64,000 nt of DNA from Candidatus Sulfidibacterium hydrothermale (GTDB lineage: Bacteria > Bacteroidota > Bacteroidia > Bacteroidales > F082), in assembly GCF_020149915.1 (NCBI RefSeq), contig NZ_CP083760.1:992001-1056000 (forward strand), in the 5' to 3' direction. The notes under the pieces were generated by a model that saw nothing but the letters and a program-made list of their open reading frames with translations, was not told the DNA's origin and did not search any database. Shown here one piece after another: positions 8,826-17,696 of the stretch (positions are counted from its first letter, which is position 1; each line of letters begins with the position of its first letter). The position numbers were made by a program, and so were the translations under genes.

Positions 8826-9956
8826 ATGAAGCTGTACCGCAAATACGGAAATCTTGCTCCCTATTTAAAACCAAACAAAGCACTCATTATATTGGGGCCT
8901 CGTCAGGTGGGAAAGACCACTCTGATGGAAGATTTCCTTTCAACAACCAGCCTGAAAATTAAAAAAGTAACCGGAGATAACATTACTATTCATCAGGCAC
9001 TTGGTTCACAGTCGCTAAAAGAAATAACGTCTTTTTGTGAAGGTTACGATTTAATCGCCATCGACGAAGCACAAAAAATTCCTCATATTGGAATGGGGAT
9101 GAAATTAATGGTTGATCATATTCCTAATATCCGGATTATTGCAACCGGCTCTTCTTCTTTTGAGCTTACAGGTCAGACTGGTGAACCGTTAACAGGGCGA
9201 AAAACCACTTTGATGCTCTATCCTGTTGCACAAATGGAAATGCTTCATCATTTTAACCGTTATGAATTAAAAGAAAAAATAGATGAATTTTTAATCTATG
9301 GTAGTTACCCTGCCGTGATAACGGCAGAAACTGTTACGGAAAAAAAGAATATTTTGGAGGAACTGACAGGTTCCTATCTGTTTAAAGATATTCTTGAATT
9401 TGAGAGAATTAAAAGTCCGCAAATTTTGATCGATCTCCTCCGATTATTGGCATTTCAGGTGGGTAGCGAAGTGTCCATCAATGAATTAGCTCAAAACCTG
9501 AAAATTGATAACAAGACAGTAAAACGTTATATCGAATTACTCGAAAAATCTTTCATTATTTTTACGTTAAGAGGATACAGCAGCAACCTACGAAAGGAAA
9601 TCTCAAAAAAAGCAAAATATTATTTTTACGATAATGGTATCAGAAATACTGTTATTGCCAATCTCAATCCTTTAAACATGCGAAACGACAAAGGACAGTT
9701 GTGGGAAAATTTCCTTGTGCTGGAACGCTTAAAAAAACAAGCTTATACATCCCTTTATGCCAATAATTTTTTCTGGAGAACATGGTCGGGTAAAGAAGTT
9801 GACTTTGTAGAAGAACGTGATGGAAGACTTTTCGGATTTGAATTTAAATGGAAAGCCAAAAACAGTAAGCCTCCCCAACTATGGTACGACATTTATCCGG
9901 AAGCTTCGTGGCAGGTAATTGACAGATCAAATTATTTGGATTTTGTAACCGGTTAA
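8826..9956 (+). CDS. AAA-type ATPase with DUF4143 nuclease-like C-terminus
   Basis: A 376-residue protein of the AAA_14/DUF4143 family, which is very common in Bacteroidota and archaea and has no settled function. The Walker A motif is GPRQVGKTT (about residues 24-32) and Walker B is LIAIDEAQK. A sensor-like stretch IIATGSSSFEL follows. A small winged-helix segment (INELAQNLKIDNKTVKRYIELLE) precedes the C-terminal domain, whose EVDFVEE ... FEFKWK spacing resembles a PD-(D/E)xK nuclease core. The gene is noticeably AT-richer than its neighbours and stands alone on the plus strand between two minus-strand blocks, which suggests later insertion. Its stop lies two bases from the convergent histidine kinase stop. 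Confidence 0.88.
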   Translation: MKLYRKYGNLAPYLKPNKALIILGPRQVGKTTLMEDFLSTTSLKIKKVTGDNITIHQALGSQSLKEITSFCEGYDLIAIDEAQKIPHIGMGMKLMVDHIPNIRIIATGSSSFELTGQTGEPLTGRKTTLMLYPVAQMEMLHHFNRYELKEKIDEFLIYGSYPAVITAETVTEKKNILEELTGSYLFKDILEFERIKSPQILIDLLRLLAFQVGSEVSINELAQNLKIDNKTVKRYIELLEKSFIIFTLRGYSSNLRKEISKKAKYYFYDNGIRNTVIANLNPLNMRNDKGQLWENFLVLERLKKQAYTSLYANNFFWRTWSGKEVDFVEERDGRLFGFEFKWKAKNSKPPQLWYDIYPEASWQVIDRSNYLDFVTG

Positions 9957-9958
9957 AA

Positions 9959-11188
9959 CTATCTTTTTATCGTAAAGCAATGTATCCCTTTCGAAAAGGT
10001 GTATTTGATTTCTAACTGATGGGTTTCGCAGATACGTTTCACGATGGCTAATCCAAGTCCCAGTCCCTGAGAATCTTTTTTTACAAACCGTTGAAAAATA
10101 GTTTCTTGTGGTAGCGGGTTTTCATTTCCTGTATTACAGATTTTCAATGTCTTGTCAGTAAGGATCAGGTGAATAACGCCTTCTTTTTTATTGTGTTTTA
10201 TGGCGTTGGAAAGCAGGTTGTTGATGAGTGTTTCTGCCAGTGTTTCATGCATTCTTACCCGGAAACATCCCTTTTCTTCTGTTTTCACCTGGAGCTTTGC
10301 GCTTTCAATGAGTGGCAGGAGCACGGTATATCGGCTTTGGATGGTTTGATTCAGACAAAGGCTTTTGGGAGTAAATTGTTTGTTCTCTATTTTGGTGAGC
10401 AGAAGCAGATGCCGGTTGAGGGCAGAGAGCCGTTTGGCGGCCTCGTAAGTGTGGTAAATGCGGGTTAATTCTTTTTCCGGAAGGTCTTGCTGTAAAACTT
10501 CCTCCAGATTCATCAAAATAACCGACAGTGGTGTCTGAATCTCGTGTGATGCATTTTCGGTAAACTCTTTCAGACTTTGGTAGTCGTTTTGTACTTTTTG
10601 TGTAAGCTCAGAAACCACGTGGTTTAGTTCGTCAAATTCGGCAATGCCGGTTTTTTGCAAAATGACTTTTTGATTTTCTTTCAGGGAAAAAGCTTTGAGT
10701 GCCGACAGGTTCTGGTAAAAAGGTTGCCATATTGCAGATGCTGCCTTTTTGTTGATGAAATACAGGGTAATAATGAGCAATAAAAAAATAGCGGTAATGC
10801 TGAGAAAGATGCTGGAAACAATATCTCTTTTTTCGACAGCCAGTGCCCGGATGACGATATGATAATTTTCGCCGTTAATTCTCCGGAAAGTATTGAGTTC
10901 TTTAAATACTTCGTTTTCGTTTTCTACCGGATCAAAAATGGTGGTGTCTTTTACATATTCCGGGCCGGTTTTGGACGTTCGCGTTACTTCGATCAACGGA
11001 TAAAGCCGGGGTACGGCTTTGTGATTTTTTAATTCATGAACAATGCGGGTTTCACTGGCATGCAGCCCCTCCAGGATTTCGTGTGAAGCAATACGGTTGA
11101 TCAGGAAATAAAAAATAAGCAATCCGACCAATAACACAATGGCAGAGCTGATAAGATAACTCCGGTTTATTTTTTTTAATAGTTTCAA
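9959..11188 (-). CDS. Sensor histidine kinase (two-component system)
   Basis: A 409-residue membrane kinase. Helices lie at about residues 11-31 and 124-146 and enclose a ~90-residue periplasmic sensor. A HAMP-like linker leads to the dimerisation/phosphoacceptor helix with His215 (NASHEIQTPLS). The ATP-binding domain has the N box (NLLSNAIKHN) and a G box (GLGLGLAIVKRI). The start overlaps the stop of the response regulator by four bases, so the pair is co-transcribed and coupled. The architecture resembles CusS/QseC-type kinases that control envelope or efflux functions. The RND pump genes downstream on the same strand are a plausible target, but this is an inference from proximity. Confidence 0.92.
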   Translation of the reverse strand: MKLLKKINRSYLISSAIVLLVGLLIFYFLINRIASHEILEGLHASETRIVHELKNHKAVPRLYPLIEVTRTSKTGPEYVKDTTIFDPVENENEVFKELNTFRRINGENYHIVIRALAVEKRDIVSSIFLSITAIFLLLIITLYFINKKAASAIWQPFYQNLSALKAFSLKENQKVILQKTGIAEFDELNHVVSELTQKVQNDYQSLKEFTENASHEIQTPLSVILMNLEEVLQQDLPEKELTRIYHTYEAAKRLSALNRHLLLLTKIENKQFTPKSLCLNQTIQSRYTVLLPLIESAKLQVKTEEKGCFRVRMHETLAETLINNLLSNAIKHNKKEGVIHLILTDKTLKICNTGNENPLPQETIFQRFVKKDSQGLGLGLAIVKRICETHQLEIKYTFSKGIHCFTIKR

Positions 11189-11862
11189 TGGGCTTCCATT
11201 TTATAACCAATGCCGTAGATGGTTTTGATGTAGTCGTTTCCTCCGGCATTTTTTATTTTTTTACGCAAGTTGTTCAGGTGGGTATAAACAAAATCAAACC
11301 GGTCGGCCATATCCATATAGTCGCCCCACAAATGTTCGGCAATGGATTGCCGGGTGAGTACCCGGTTTTTGTTAATCACAAAATAGAGCAACATTTCGTA
11401 CTCTTTTGGGGTAAGTTGTAGTTTTTTTTGATGGATAAAAACCTCCCGTTGTTCAGGAAATAATTGAAATTCGTTGAAAACGAGTTTACGCGTTCCGTCA
11501 AATTTTCTTCTGCGCAGTACGGCCCGGATACGTGCATTTAGCTCAGAAAGGTGGAACGGTTTGGTAATGTAATCGTCGGCTCCCAGGTCAAGACCGTGGA
11601 GTTTGTCGTCTAGTGCATCACGGGCCGAAACGATGATAATACCGGTGTTGTTGTTTTTTGTTTTGATTTTCTGAAGTAAATCCAGACCGTTGCCATCCGG
11701 CAGGGTAATATCCAGGATAATGACATCATAATCAAAAGCTGCCAGCTTATCTTCTGCCGTGAAATAAGAATCTGCCTTTTCGCAGACAAAACCTTCCTGT
11801 TGCAGGAAAAAAGTGATTCTTTCCCGCAATTCTTTTTCATCTTCTACAACCAGTATTTTCAT
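11185..11862 (-). CDS. OmpR/PhoB-family response regulator
   Basis: A 225-residue regulator. I took the ATG at 11862 (MKILVVEDEKELRER) as the start, since receiver domains begin at this point; the ATG at 11883 adds seven residues of no family character. The phosphoacceptor is Asp51 (IILDITLPDGNG), with the acidic pocket at EDE (residues 7-9) and the conserved lysine in TKPFHLSEL. The C-terminal winged helix (LTPKEYEMLLYFV ... YTHLNNLRKKI ... YGIGYKME) is of the OmpR type and binds DNA as a dimer. It is first in an operon with the kinase gene at 9959-11188. Confidence 0.94.
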   Translation of the reverse strand: MKILVVEDEKELRERITFFLQQEGFVCEKADSYFTAEDKLAAFDYDVIILDITLPDGNGLDLLQKIKTKNNNTGIIIVSARDALDDKLHGLDLGADDYITKPFHLSELNARIRAVLRRRKFDGTRKLVFNEFQLFPEQREVFIHQKKLQLTPKEYEMLLYFVINKNRVLTRQSIAEHLWGDYMDMADRFDFVYTHLNNLRKKIKNAGGNDYIKTIYGIGYKMEAH

Positions 11863-11930
11863 TTCCGTCAGGCTTGCATACAAAGATAACAGATAAAATC
11901 TAAAGAAAATTTGAAGGATTGATTTTTGAG

Positions 11931-12998
11931 CTAACGGATAATTTTACCGGATGCGGTTCTTTCAAATTTCGTTTTGAAAACAATGTTGTCAGGTATTTCA
12001 ATCTTTTTCAGAATTTCCTGCATCTGCTTTTTCAGTTGAAGAATTGAATTTTCCGGCCAGGGTTCCGATTCGATAAACAACACCGGACGTTCGCCAAGCA
12101 GACGGTCCGGTTGTTTCCCGATATAAAACGGTTTTTGAATCCGGGTTGACAGCTTTTGTTCAATTTGTTCCGGAAACAGTTTTACTCCGCCGCTGTTGAT
12201 GACGTTGTCGGTTCTGCCGAGCATCCGGAAGCTGCCGTCCGGCAGAAATTCGACCACATCGTGGGTTTCCAAATCGAAAACGCCAATATGCGGAGCGGTA
12301 ATTTGCAGGCAGCCGTTGGGAGTTTGGCTGAGCGAAACACCCGGCAGCGGCTGAAAGCCGGTGGTTTTATCCGGCCCGTTTACTTTGCGCAATGCCACGT
12401 GCGTCAGTGTTTCCGTCATGCCGTAACTGTGCCACACTTTTGTTTGCAATGTTTGTAATTTTTCTTCCAGCAGAAGAGAAAGTCCTGAGCCACCCAGTAA
12501 CAGTTTTTCAATGCGGTTTAAGAAAGCAGTTCCCTCTTCTGTTTCCAGCAGCTTTTCCGCCTGGGCGGGAGTCATGGCGGCAAAATGCAATTCCGGAGTC
12601 CATTCGCTGTAAGGATACAGTTTCGGCTCAATGCAGTACAAATCCAGTTGCCCGGTAAAAGCCCGCACGACCATCATTTTGGCAGCAATGTACCGGACAG
12701 GAAGGCAAAGCAGTATTTTATCGCCGGGTTTTAAATCAAAAAAATCCAGCGTCATTCGGGCACTGGCTTTCATGGCTTTTTTGTCCACCCTGATTTTCTT
12801 CGGTGTTCCGGTGCTGCCCGAAGTTTGCACCGTTATGGTTTCTGTATCCGACAGCCAGTCGATAATAAAATACATTAGTTCCTTTTTCCAGGGCGCCGGT
12901 GACCAGTTCTCTTTCAAGTGCGTGTAAGCGTACTGTAAATGCCAGGCTTCATCAAAAGCCCGGGTGTTCAGGCGGAGTATTTTTTTTTCTCTGGTCAA
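11931..12998 (-). CDS. menE: O-succinylbenzoate-CoA ligase (menaquinone synthesis)
   Basis: A 355-residue acyl-adenylating enzyme, short as is usual for MenE in Bacteroidota. The P-loop-like A3 motif is TSGSTGTPKK (about residues 59-68). A5 is WHSYGMTETLTH, A7/A8 is GRTDNVINSGGVKLFPEQIE, and the catalytic C-terminal lysine is in FERTASGKIIR at the very end. It activates o-succinylbenzoate to its CoA thioester, the substrate of MenB. menC lies upstream on the same strand at 14062-15117, which supports the assignment. The two men genes are separated by an AT-rich ORF6N gene, so transcription may no longer run straight through. The rest of the men pathway is outside the window. Confidence 0.88.
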   Translation of the reverse strand: MTREKKILRLNTRAFDEAWHLQYAYTHLKENWSPAPWKKELMYFIIDWLSDTETITVQTSGSTGTPKKIRVDKKAMKASARMTLDFFDLKPGDKILLCLPVRYIAAKMMVVRAFTGQLDLYCIEPKLYPYSEWTPELHFAAMTPAQAEKLLETEEGTAFLNRIEKLLLGGSGLSLLLEEKLQTLQTKVWHSYGMTETLTHVALRKVNGPDKTTGFQPLPGVSLSQTPNGCLQITAPHIGVFDLETHDVVEFLPDGSFRMLGRTDNVINSGGVKLFPEQIEQKLSTRIQKPFYIGKQPDRLLGERPVLFIESEPWPENSILQLKKQMQEILKKIEIPDNIVFKTKFERTASGKIIR

Positions 12999-13064
12999 AA
13001 TATGAAGTTGTTTTAAATTCAGTTTTTTATTGATGTATACGATAATATTATCGGGTGGATTTAT

Positions 13065-13937
13065 TCATTCTAATTTTGTTAATAGCTCTATTGCTTCCAT
13101 GTCGAATTTTGAAAACCCAAACCATTTTTTCCCTAAATCTTTTAAACTTGCCCCAAAATGATAAACTTCTTTGTTGTCTATTATCAAAAATCTGTCGTGA
13201 GCCTGGTTGAATTTTTTTATTTCTATTGATTTATATTGGGCATTGTATTTTTCTAAATCCAGTTTGAGTTGTTTAGTAACATTTTTCGTGTAAATCTTTA
13301 CATCTACTTTTTGATTCTTACTAAACAATGTCAATACAGTTTCATCAATATAATTATCAATTAACACGATTGATTTTTTTGCTCCTTTAATCAATTCGGT
13401 TATAAATTTATATGCATCAAATATTTGCCCGTTATAAAATATTCCTTGTTTTGGCTTTAGGTTGTTGTTCTCAAGAGCTTTAAATATTCTTTCTATTTTT
13501 TCGTCCGTTGCTATTTGTTTCATTTCAACATTTTCAAGCCTTTGGAATATTGCGGCATTCGTAGAAATAAATTTTTTCAATTCGACAAAAGCTCTCATTA
13601 TTTGGATGCTGGCCCTTATTGCTGTTTCACTTCTTAAAACAGTAGATAACATGGCAACCCCTTGTTCGGTAAAAGCATATGGATTTACGGATGAATGTTT
13701 TAATTTTCTAAACCGGTCACAATTTGTGACCAGTTTATGTTTTTCATAATCTGTAAGTTGAAATCGAAAATCATTAGGAAATCGTTCAATGTTTCTTTTT
13801 ACAGCCTGATTTAGCACTTTCGTTCCCACACCATAAAGTTCGGCCAAATCTCTGTCAATCATCACCTGAAGTCCGCGGAATGAAAATATCATACTTTTGA
13901 TATTTTCAACGGGAACTATTTTATTTTTATCTTTCAT
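13065..13937 (-). CDS. ORF6N-domain DNA-binding protein with phospholipase-D-like C-terminus
   Basis: A 290-residue protein. The N-terminal ~120 residues are an ORF6N domain (IFSFRGLQVMIDRDLAELYG, NERFPNDFRFQL-like spacing, AFTEQGVAMLSTVL), a DNA-binding module frequent in phage and mobile-element proteins. The C-terminal part (about 165-285) looks like half of a phospholipase-D fold: KSIVLIDNYI, then His247-x-Arg249-x4-Asp254 (HDRFLIID) and a following GAS. The usual HxK motif is thus HxR here. The gene is AT-rich (a hand-counted 60-base sample at 13201-13260 has 16 G/C, against 37 in a sample from menE at 12301-12360) and splits the men genes. It may be an immigrant with a nuclease or regulatory role; I cannot say which. 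Confidence 0.85.
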   Translation of the reverse strand: MKDKNKIVPVENIKSMIFSFRGLQVMIDRDLAELYGVGTKVLNQAVKRNIERFPNDFRFQLTDYEKHKLVTNCDRFRKLKHSSVNPYAFTEQGVAMLSTVLRSETAIRASIQIMRAFVELKKFISTNAAIFQRLENVEMKQIATDEKIERIFKALENNNLKPKQGIFYNGQIFDAYKFITELIKGAKKSIVLIDNYIDETVLTLFSKNQKVDVKIYTKNVTKQLKLDLEKYNAQYKSIEIKKFNQAHDRFLIIDNKEVYHFGASLKDLGKKWFGFSKFDMEAIELLTKLE

Positions 13938-14061
13938 TTCTGCATCAGGTTAACTCTTAACAGAACTGTTTTTGAATTATTTACAAAGATACTTCTTGTA
14001 AGCAAAAAATAAAACAATTTCTCTTTATGTTTTCCTCTTTTAAATTTATAAATGCCATCCG

Positions 14062-15117
14062 TTATGGTTCAAGGAAATCTAAGTCCCATCGGTTTTCCGG
14101 GGCAAATTTTAACTGGTCGCCTTCGATAAACAGTGGTGAAGAGATGTTATTGGTAAAAAGTTGTCCGGTGCCGAGTCCCTGTGGCAGCGGGTTTTCCAGC
14201 AGGAAAGTCCACTGCGCAATGGCATTCAGCCCAATATTGCCTTCCAGTGCCGAGGTTACCCACCAGCCTGTGCCGCTTTGTTCCGCCATTGCTATCCACT
14301 GCCGGCTTTTTGCAAAACCACCCAACAGCGAAGGTTTTAAAACCAGATACTGTGGCCGAACGGTTTGCATCATCTTTTGCATCTCTTCTGTGGTTTTCAG
14401 CCCGATGAGTTCTTCGTCCAGCGCCACGGGAACGGGTGATGTTTCGCACAACCGCGCCATCATTTCCCATTGTCCCTGCCGGATGGGTTGCTCAATGGAA
14501 TGAAGGGCAAAATCCGACAGCCTTTTTAATTTTTCCAATGCTTCATCCGGTGCAAAAGCGCCGTTGGCGTCCACACGCAGCTCCAGCTCTTTTTCATCAT
14601 GTTCGAGACGAATCATTTTCAACAGCTCCAGCTCTTTTTCAAAGTCAATGGCCCCAATTTTCAGCTTAACACACCGGAAACCGGCATCCAGCTTTTTGCG
14701 GATTTGTTGTTTCATAAAACCGGCATCGCCCATCCAAATCAGTCCGTTGATGGTTATTCCTTTGCGGCCCTGTGTGAATTCAGAAGGGAATAAGATGCGC
14801 CGGCCTCCTTTTTGACGGTCGAGCAAAGCCGTTTCCAGTCCGAAACGGATGGAAGGGAAATCTTCTAATCCCGCCTGCAGCCAGTATTCCGGTGGTTCCG
14901 GACCGTGGCAAACAGCATCCAGTGTTTCTTCGTAACGGTTCCACGGGTCGGGACTCAGTCCTTTTATTGTGCTGCACTCGCCAATGCCGGTAATCTCCGG
15001 ATTTTCTGTGTCGCGAACCAACAGATAATAAGAGGTTTTTTGTGTAAGTACTCCCCGTGAAGTGCCGGCCGGACGCTTAAATTGTAAAACATGCTTTTTA
15101 TAGGATAGCTGAAGCAT
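14062..15117 (-). CDS. menC: O-succinylbenzoate synthase (menaquinone synthesis)
   Basis: A 351-residue enolase-superfamily enzyme. The catalytic KxK is in RCVKLKIGA. The metal-binding acidic residues are in LRVDANGAF, SIEQPI and ALDEELIG, and the second-side lysine is in YLVLKPSLLGG. It dehydrates SHCHC to o-succinylbenzoate in menaquinone synthesis, which feeds MenE. The N-terminal capping domain (LQLSYKKHVLQFKRPAGTSRG) and length fit MenC better than a dipeptide epimerase, and the nearby menE on the same strand supports this. About 120 bases separate its stop from the start of the ORF6N gene, and 167 bases without any recognisable gene separate it from the hydrogenase-like operon upstream. 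Confidence 0.88.
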   Translation of the reverse strand: MLQLSYKKHVLQFKRPAGTSRGVLTQKTSYYLLVRDTENPEITGIGECSTIKGLSPDPWNRYEETLDAVCHGPEPPEYWLQAGLEDFPSIRFGLETALLDRQKGGRRILFPSEFTQGRKGITINGLIWMGDAGFMKQQIRKKLDAGFRCVKLKIGAIDFEKELELLKMIRLEHDEKELELRVDANGAFAPDEALEKLKRLSDFALHSIEQPIRQGQWEMMARLCETSPVPVALDEELIGLKTTEEMQKMMQTVRPQYLVLKPSLLGGFAKSRQWIAMAEQSGTGWWVTSALEGNIGLNAIAQWTFLLENPLPQGLGTGQLFTNNISSPLFIEGDQLKFAPENRWDLDFLEP

Positions 15118-15284
15118 AAAAATGTTTTGGTAAAAATAAAAAATATGGCGGTTGTGAAAACCGTTTTACACCATCATATGGCAAATTATCGTAACCTCAG
15201 TTCGGTAGTTAATTTTTTTTACAGGGAAGCCTGTTTTGAAAACCGGATTAGCAATTAAAAGTCCCGAATAAGTACAGTCGAGCA

Positions 15285-17183
15285 TTATTTTACCATCATT
15301 CCGATGATAAAAACCGTTATGAAAATAAGCAGGATGTAAGCCACGTAAGCACTGATTTTGCCGTTCATCAAAACCGACGCTGTTTTTTCGCCCACTTTTC
15401 TGACCAGTCGGGTAATGGCTTCTGTGGGACGTATTAAAAGATCTTCCACCTGAATACTGCTGCGTGTTTTTGATTTTGTTTCGTGGGTACGGTAAAATCC
15501 GCGCAGGATATGTTCCAAAATTTGTGAATAGGCGGGAGCACTGAAAAATTCGCTTTCCTGCAGCTCAATTCCGCCATTCCAGGAGGGAACTTTCCGTGTT
15601 TTTTTCTTGTTTTTCATAAACAACCACAACGGAATTATCATCAAAACCAGCATGATAATACCAATAAAAGTCGGTGAAATGACCCCGAAAGCAGGCATCC
15701 CCGAAGCCAGCACCAAAGGAGCCGGAACAGCGAGAAGCCCGATTAATAGGTGCGGAAAACCAATAAACAGGATAAGCAAAGGCAACCCGATTCCTCCCAG
15801 CACAATAAGTGATTCCAGTGCTACTTCGGCAATATGCATCAACCGATTGGGAATGGGCCGGCTTTTGCGACCATGATCATATCCCAGGGCGGTATAACCG
15901 ATGAGTTTTATCATGGCAAAGCCAATCAATCCGATGGCCAGTGCAATGAGTATGCCGGCCAGTGCCGAAAAAAATGCCACGGCAATACCGGGAAAACGAT
16001 ACGACTGAAACAACGTTTCCAGGATCATCCATTCGCCGGCATAACCAATCAATGGCGGAAAGGCACTAAAAGAAAGTGCCGAAATAACAATGCCCAAAGC
16101 CGGAATTCGGCCCACACCGCTCCAAACGCCCCTGGCCTCATCAATGGTGTGTACATTGTAAGCTTCTTTGGCATGCCCTACCGACATAAACATCAGTGTT
16201 TTGGATAAAGTATGCGATATCACAAGAATAAGCGAAGCTGCCAGGGCAAAAGTGGCCAGATAATGTAAGTTTGGCAAACCGGAACCCTCCGCCAGTGCAT
16301 AAAAACCGATGGCTGTCAATATCATTCCGTTATTTTCAACCGTTGAATAAGCGGGAAGTAACCGTATTTTGTCGGCCGCCGCTGCTTGCAAACCGCCCCA
16401 AAAGGCAGAAAAAGCTCCCAGCAGAATAATAATCATATCCCATAGCTGGTTGTGCGGCAGCAGAGGCATAATTCTCTCCAGCCCATACACACCCATGAGT
16501 GTTACCGGAGCACTGAGCAGGGCTGCCGTGTTATCCGGAATATCCCCGTAAATACCCCGCATCCAGCTGTGGAAAGGCACAATATCCATTTTTATGATAA
16601 AACCGAGTGAAAGCAGTATCAGCACAAAGAAACTTCCTTTATGCAAAGCATCAAACGACAGACTTCCCGTAAAAGCATATAATGCGGCAAACCCCATCAC
16701 CAGGCAAATGGTGGACAATTCGCCAAAAGCCAGAAAACGGTACGAACGTTCGAAATGTTTTCCGGTTCCCTGCATCATTAAAAAAGCAAAGATTGTCATG
16801 ATTTCCCAGCCAATCAGCAGGGTGATGCCATCGTGTGCCGTCAAAATCAATAACATGCCGGCCAGCGACAAATTAAACCCTGTCGAGAGCCTTTTTTTTG
16901 AGTAAAGTCTGGAATAATCAACAGAATATAAAGCCAGCGCCATCCACGATACAGCAGCGATGATGATAAAAATACCCGACAAATGATCGATATACAAAGA
17001 AAGTTCAACAGAGGGCAACAGGTGAAAATTCCACAATACCTGTGTGCGAACCAGCGCAAAACAACCGATTAAAAACGCACTTACAGCCCCGAGAAATCCC
17101 AGAATATAGCTTAGTTTGGTTTTCGGGGAAAAGATGGCTCCGAGAGCAAACAGAAATAATGTGATGACAAATAAAAATTTCAT
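15285..17183 (-). CDS. Antiporter-like proton channel subunit (HyfB/HycC/NuoL-like) of hydrogenase-like complex
   Basis: A 632-residue membrane protein of the Mrp/NuoL/HyfB family, the largest channel subunit of the complex and the last gene of the operon. The central proton-transmission domain is recognisable: the helix-5 glutamate in LLIGWEIMTIFAF, and the helix-7 lysine and loop in KMDIVPFHSWMRGIYG. It ends with the long amphipathic region and terminal helix typical of HyfB/HycC (AYVAYILLIFITVF). The segment after the HSW loop reads LLSAPVTLMGVYGL, where many relatives have a lysine before the YGL; this substitution may be natural in the branch. Its start overlaps the stop of the small-subunit gene by four bases. 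Without redox partners its energy source is unknown. Confidence 0.85.
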   Translation of the reverse strand: MKFLFVITLFLFALGAIFSPKTKLSYILGFLGAVSAFLIGCFALVRTQVLWNFHLLPSVELSLYIDHLSGIFIIIAAVSWMALALYSVDYSRLYSKKRLSTGFNLSLAGMLLILTAHDGITLLIGWEIMTIFAFLMMQGTGKHFERSYRFLAFGELSTICLVMGFAALYAFTGSLSFDALHKGSFFVLILLSLGFIIKMDIVPFHSWMRGIYGDIPDNTAALLSAPVTLMGVYGLERIMPLLPHNQLWDMIIILLGAFSAFWGGLQAAAADKIRLLPAYSTVENNGMILTAIGFYALAEGSGLPNLHYLATFALAASLILVISHTLSKTLMFMSVGHAKEAYNVHTIDEARGVWSGVGRIPALGIVISALSFSAFPPLIGYAGEWMILETLFQSYRFPGIAVAFFSALAGILIALAIGLIGFAMIKLIGYTALGYDHGRKSRPIPNRLMHIAEVALESLIVLGGIGLPLLILFIGFPHLLIGLLAVPAPLVLASGMPAFGVISPTFIGIIMLVLMIIPLWLFMKNKKKTRKVPSWNGGIELQESEFFSAPAYSQILEHILRGFYRTHETKSKTRSSIQVEDLLIRPTEAITRLVRKVGEKTASVLMNGKISAYVAYILLIFITVFIIGMMVK

Positions 17184-17656
17184 GACTGTTTTCTTTTTGT
17201 TTTGGCTATATCCAGGAATAATCCTAAAATTTGTGATGGGGAAGGCACTCCGGTTATGGCGGCTATGTGATTCGGCAATGCCGGATAGTCAACACCGCCC
17301 GGACGTTGAGGGTTGTCGTCTATGGTAATGGTGTAAAAAGGTTGCGGAAGTTGCGACAGTGTTTCTTTTAAAGGATTTATCATGGCTTTTACGGGATGTC
17401 CCAGTATTAAAAGCACATCCGCATGCCGGGGCGAATCGGTCCAGTAAATACCGAAACGATGCATGTTGTACTGCGGCGCTTCCAAAGCACTGATTTCAAA
17501 ATTCAAGGCATTGCTGCTGCCCACATCAATAATGTACACAAATAACGAACGTTTAAAAACAGTTGTTGTCGGAAGACGTAATTTTACGGAAGAGAGATAC
17601 TCCCTTTGTTCTGTCAGTTTCTTTTTGAGTCCGTATAAAGGCCACCACCGTATCAT
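17180..17656 (-). CDS. Cysteine-free small subunit homologue (NuoB/HycG/HyfI-like)
   Basis: A 158-residue protein clearly homologous to the 20-kDa subunit of group 4 hydrogenases and complex I: SLFVYIIDVGSSN matches the IDxGSCNGC strand, and DSPRHADVLLILGHPV matches the SPRHADILLVTGPV signature. Every ligand of the proximal [4Fe-4S] cluster is replaced: the two N-terminal cysteines are Ser48 and Leu51, the mid-protein cysteine aligns with Asn115, and the one in the usual GCPP is Val137 (GVPSPSQIL). The sequence contains no cysteine at all. It therefore cannot hold the N2-type cluster, and presumably keeps only a structural role linking the large subunit to the membrane arm. The gene lies 40 bases after the large-subunit gene. 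Confidence 0.85.
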   Translation of the reverse strand: MIRWWPLYGLKKKLTEQREYLSSVKLRLPTTTVFKRSLFVYIIDVGSSNALNFEISALEAPQYNMHRFGIYWTDSPRHADVLLILGHPVKAMINPLKETLSQLPQPFYTITIDDNPQRPGGVDYPALPNHIAAITGVPSPSQILGLFLDIAKTKRKQS

Positions 17657-17696
17657 ATCACTAAAATTATTATCTGCTTAATCATATAATTTGTTT

